64,000 nt of DNA from assembly GCA_963814645.1 (NCBI GenBank), contig CAWFDX010000009.1, positions 620,001-684,000 on the forward strand. The letters are read 5' to 3'. The stretch's first letter is position 1. Each line of letters begins with the position of its first letter. The position numbers and the translations under genes are program-made. This DNA is from RYN-230 sp963814645 (GTDB lineage: Bacteria > Actinomycetota > Actinomycetes > Streptosporangiales > Streptosporangiaceae). A model generated the notes under the pieces. The model made no database searches, had not been told where the DNA came from, and was given only the letters and a program-made list of their open reading frames with translations. Shown here one piece after another: positions 62,665 through 64,000 of this stretch.

Positions 62665-64000
62665 TCAGGGCGTCTCGGCCTGCAGGATCTCGGCCACCGG
62701 ACGACGGGCGCCAGTCCGGGCCGGAATGACGGTGAGCCCGGCCACCGCGAGCAGCATCCCGGCCACCATGGCCAGCAGCCACCAGGCCGGCGGGCTGCCC
62801 ACTGGGCCGCCTTGCTGAACGGCCCGGTACAGCTCGGTGCCCGCCGGGATGCCGAGCAGCCCGCCAGCCAGCGCGGGCAGCAGCTGGGTGAGCGATATCC
62901 CGGCCACGGTCTGCTCCGGGGTCGCGCCGAGCGACCGCACGACGGCCGAGAACCGGCGGGTGTCCAGCACCGCCGCCCAGGTGGTGAACAGCGCGTTGGC
63001 CGCGGCCAGGATGGCCATCACCACGGTGATGACGAGCAGTACCACGCTGACCCGGGCGTTGCCGGGCGGCGGCGGCCCGGCGAACGGGCCGAACCGGGTC
63101 TGATCCACCGTGGCGTGAAAAGTCAGCACCGCGACGATGGCCGCGGCGGTGACGGCGAAGCTGGCCACGCTCAGCAGGACCCGGCGCGGCCTGCGGGTGA
63201 CCAGGCGCGTGCCCAGCAGCAGCAGCAGCGGCAGCCAGGCCGAGAATCTGATCAGCCAGGCCGCCCGGCGCGGCGGCCGGACCAGCCGGCCAGCGCGGCG
63301 ACCGTACTGATCCGGGCGGCCCGCAACGCCGGGATGAGGGTCGAGATGACCGCCACGGCCACCGCGGCAGCCAGCACCAGTGCCGCGCTGGGCACGGTGA
63401 GCGCGGGCGCCCCCGGGCTGCCCACCAGCGAGGCACCCGGGCTGGTCAGCAGCGGGGCGGCCAGCCGCCCCACGAGCAGCCCGGCCGCCGCCGCCAGCAC
63501 GGCTACCAGCAGATGCTCGGCCAGCAACACCGCCGCGGTCAGCGGCGGGCCGCCGCCGGCCGCCTTCAGCAGGCCGACGCGCTTCTCCTGCTCGGCCATG
63601 CGCGCACCGGCCACCACCGCGACGCTGGCCACCGCGAGCAGCGCGAGCAGCCAGCTGGCCGGCAGCAGGACCTGCTGCTCCTGATCGACCAGGCTGGCCG
63701 CCGCGTCACGCAGGCTCTGCCACGAGGTCAGCGGCTGCTGGCCGGACGCCAGCCGGGGCTGGTGCGCGCGTACGAAGGCCGGCGCCAGCGCCGGGCTGGC
63801 CAGCCGCAGGTTCAGGTAGTACGTCACCGGGTTGCCCGGCGTGGCCAGGCTGCGCGCGGCCGCCCGGGTGAGCCAGATCAGCCCGGTGTCGAAGGATCGC
63901 GGGTGACCACCCGGGCCGCTGCATCCGCTGTAGAAGCACACCTGCGAGTACACCGGGACCGCGGCGGTCACCGCGATCCCGGTAATCCGGAATGCCCGGC
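62665..64000 (-). pseudogene. FtsX-like ABC transporter permease, partial and frameshifted
   Basis: The gene runs off the window on the right (frame open to 64000: FRITGIAVTAAVPVYSQV). The frame to 63252 holds ASWLLALLAVASVAVVAGAR, EQEKRVGLLKAAGGGPPLTA and helices up to ARISTVAALAGW, the FtsX/MacB signature. Near 63287 one base is lost: the frame then ends at 63252, while the next continues RAAWLIRFSAWLPLLLLLGT and SLGATPEQTVAGISLTQLLP, IPARTGARRPVAEILQAETP to 62665. It is an exporter permease of the lipoprotein/macrolide type. The ATPase partner should lie outside the window. Confidence 0.82.

Overview
The window is about 70% G+C actinobacterial DNA. GTG starts, Lrp, PadR and TetR regulators, zinc-ribbon membrane proteins, DUF402, DUF3592 and DUF3054 proteins and a HelR-type RNA polymerase protection factor all point to a soil actinomycete of the Streptomyces/Streptosporangiales/Frankia kind; the genus cannot be fixed from sequence alone. 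No rRNA gene, tRNA gene or CRISPR array was found.

Layout. 1-3.3 kb: the end of a kdpE-type response regulator, a DUF402 protein, a universal stress protein and small membrane proteins. 3.42-3.63 kb: a decayed piece of lysA. 3.7-7.1 kb: a rifamycin-resistance unit, a GT1 glycosyltransferase translationally coupled to helR, with a near-perfect rifamycin-associated element (RAE) overlapping its promoter. 7.2-11.1 kb: adenylate kinase, a stand-alone cyclodeaminase, a TetR regulator and a frameshifted KimA-like permease. 11.2-18.7 kb: a secreted-protein gene cut in two by a 6.1-kb insertion. The insertion carries an ISAs1-type element with a nonsense-mutated transposase, a methyltransferase, a small membrane protein, a two-component system and a broken membrane-protein gene, and ends in a second 124-bp copy of the IS end. 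18.9-27.4 kb: an Lrp regulator, an agmatinase between two related zinc-ribbon proteins, an MMPL exporter and a broken repeat-rich zinc-ribbon gene. 27.4-34.8 kb: LysR, acyl-CoA synthetase, a lipoprotein, a CaCA exchanger, a PfkB-like protein coupled to a flavodoxin, a hydrolase, DUF3054 and PadR.

34.9-62.6 kb is the most interesting part. It encodes a polyamine/quaternary-amine type ABC importer (PotD, B, C and A parts), a class III aminotransferase, three PYROXD2-like flavoproteins, two Rieske oxygenase alpha subunits, two sarcosine-oxidase-like flavoproteins, a cupin, an NDP-forming acyl-CoA ligase, an acyl-CoA dehydrogenase, a CocE-type hydrolase, an MFS exporter and three regulators. Variants of one palindrome (TTGACTGAAC-GTTCAGTCAA) occur at six promoter regions in it, one of them next to a TetR gene. 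I infer a locally controlled regulon for uptake and oxidative breakdown of an N-methylated or polyamine-like compound; the substrate is unknown. The window ends inside an FtsX-like ABC permease.

Several otherwise well-conserved genes carry one-base indels, mostly in short G/C runs (10.76, 26.28, 34.41, 43.86 and 63.29 kb), and two carry in-frame TGA codons (12.65 and 58.35 kb). These are either real decay or assembly errors, so the affected calls are marked.
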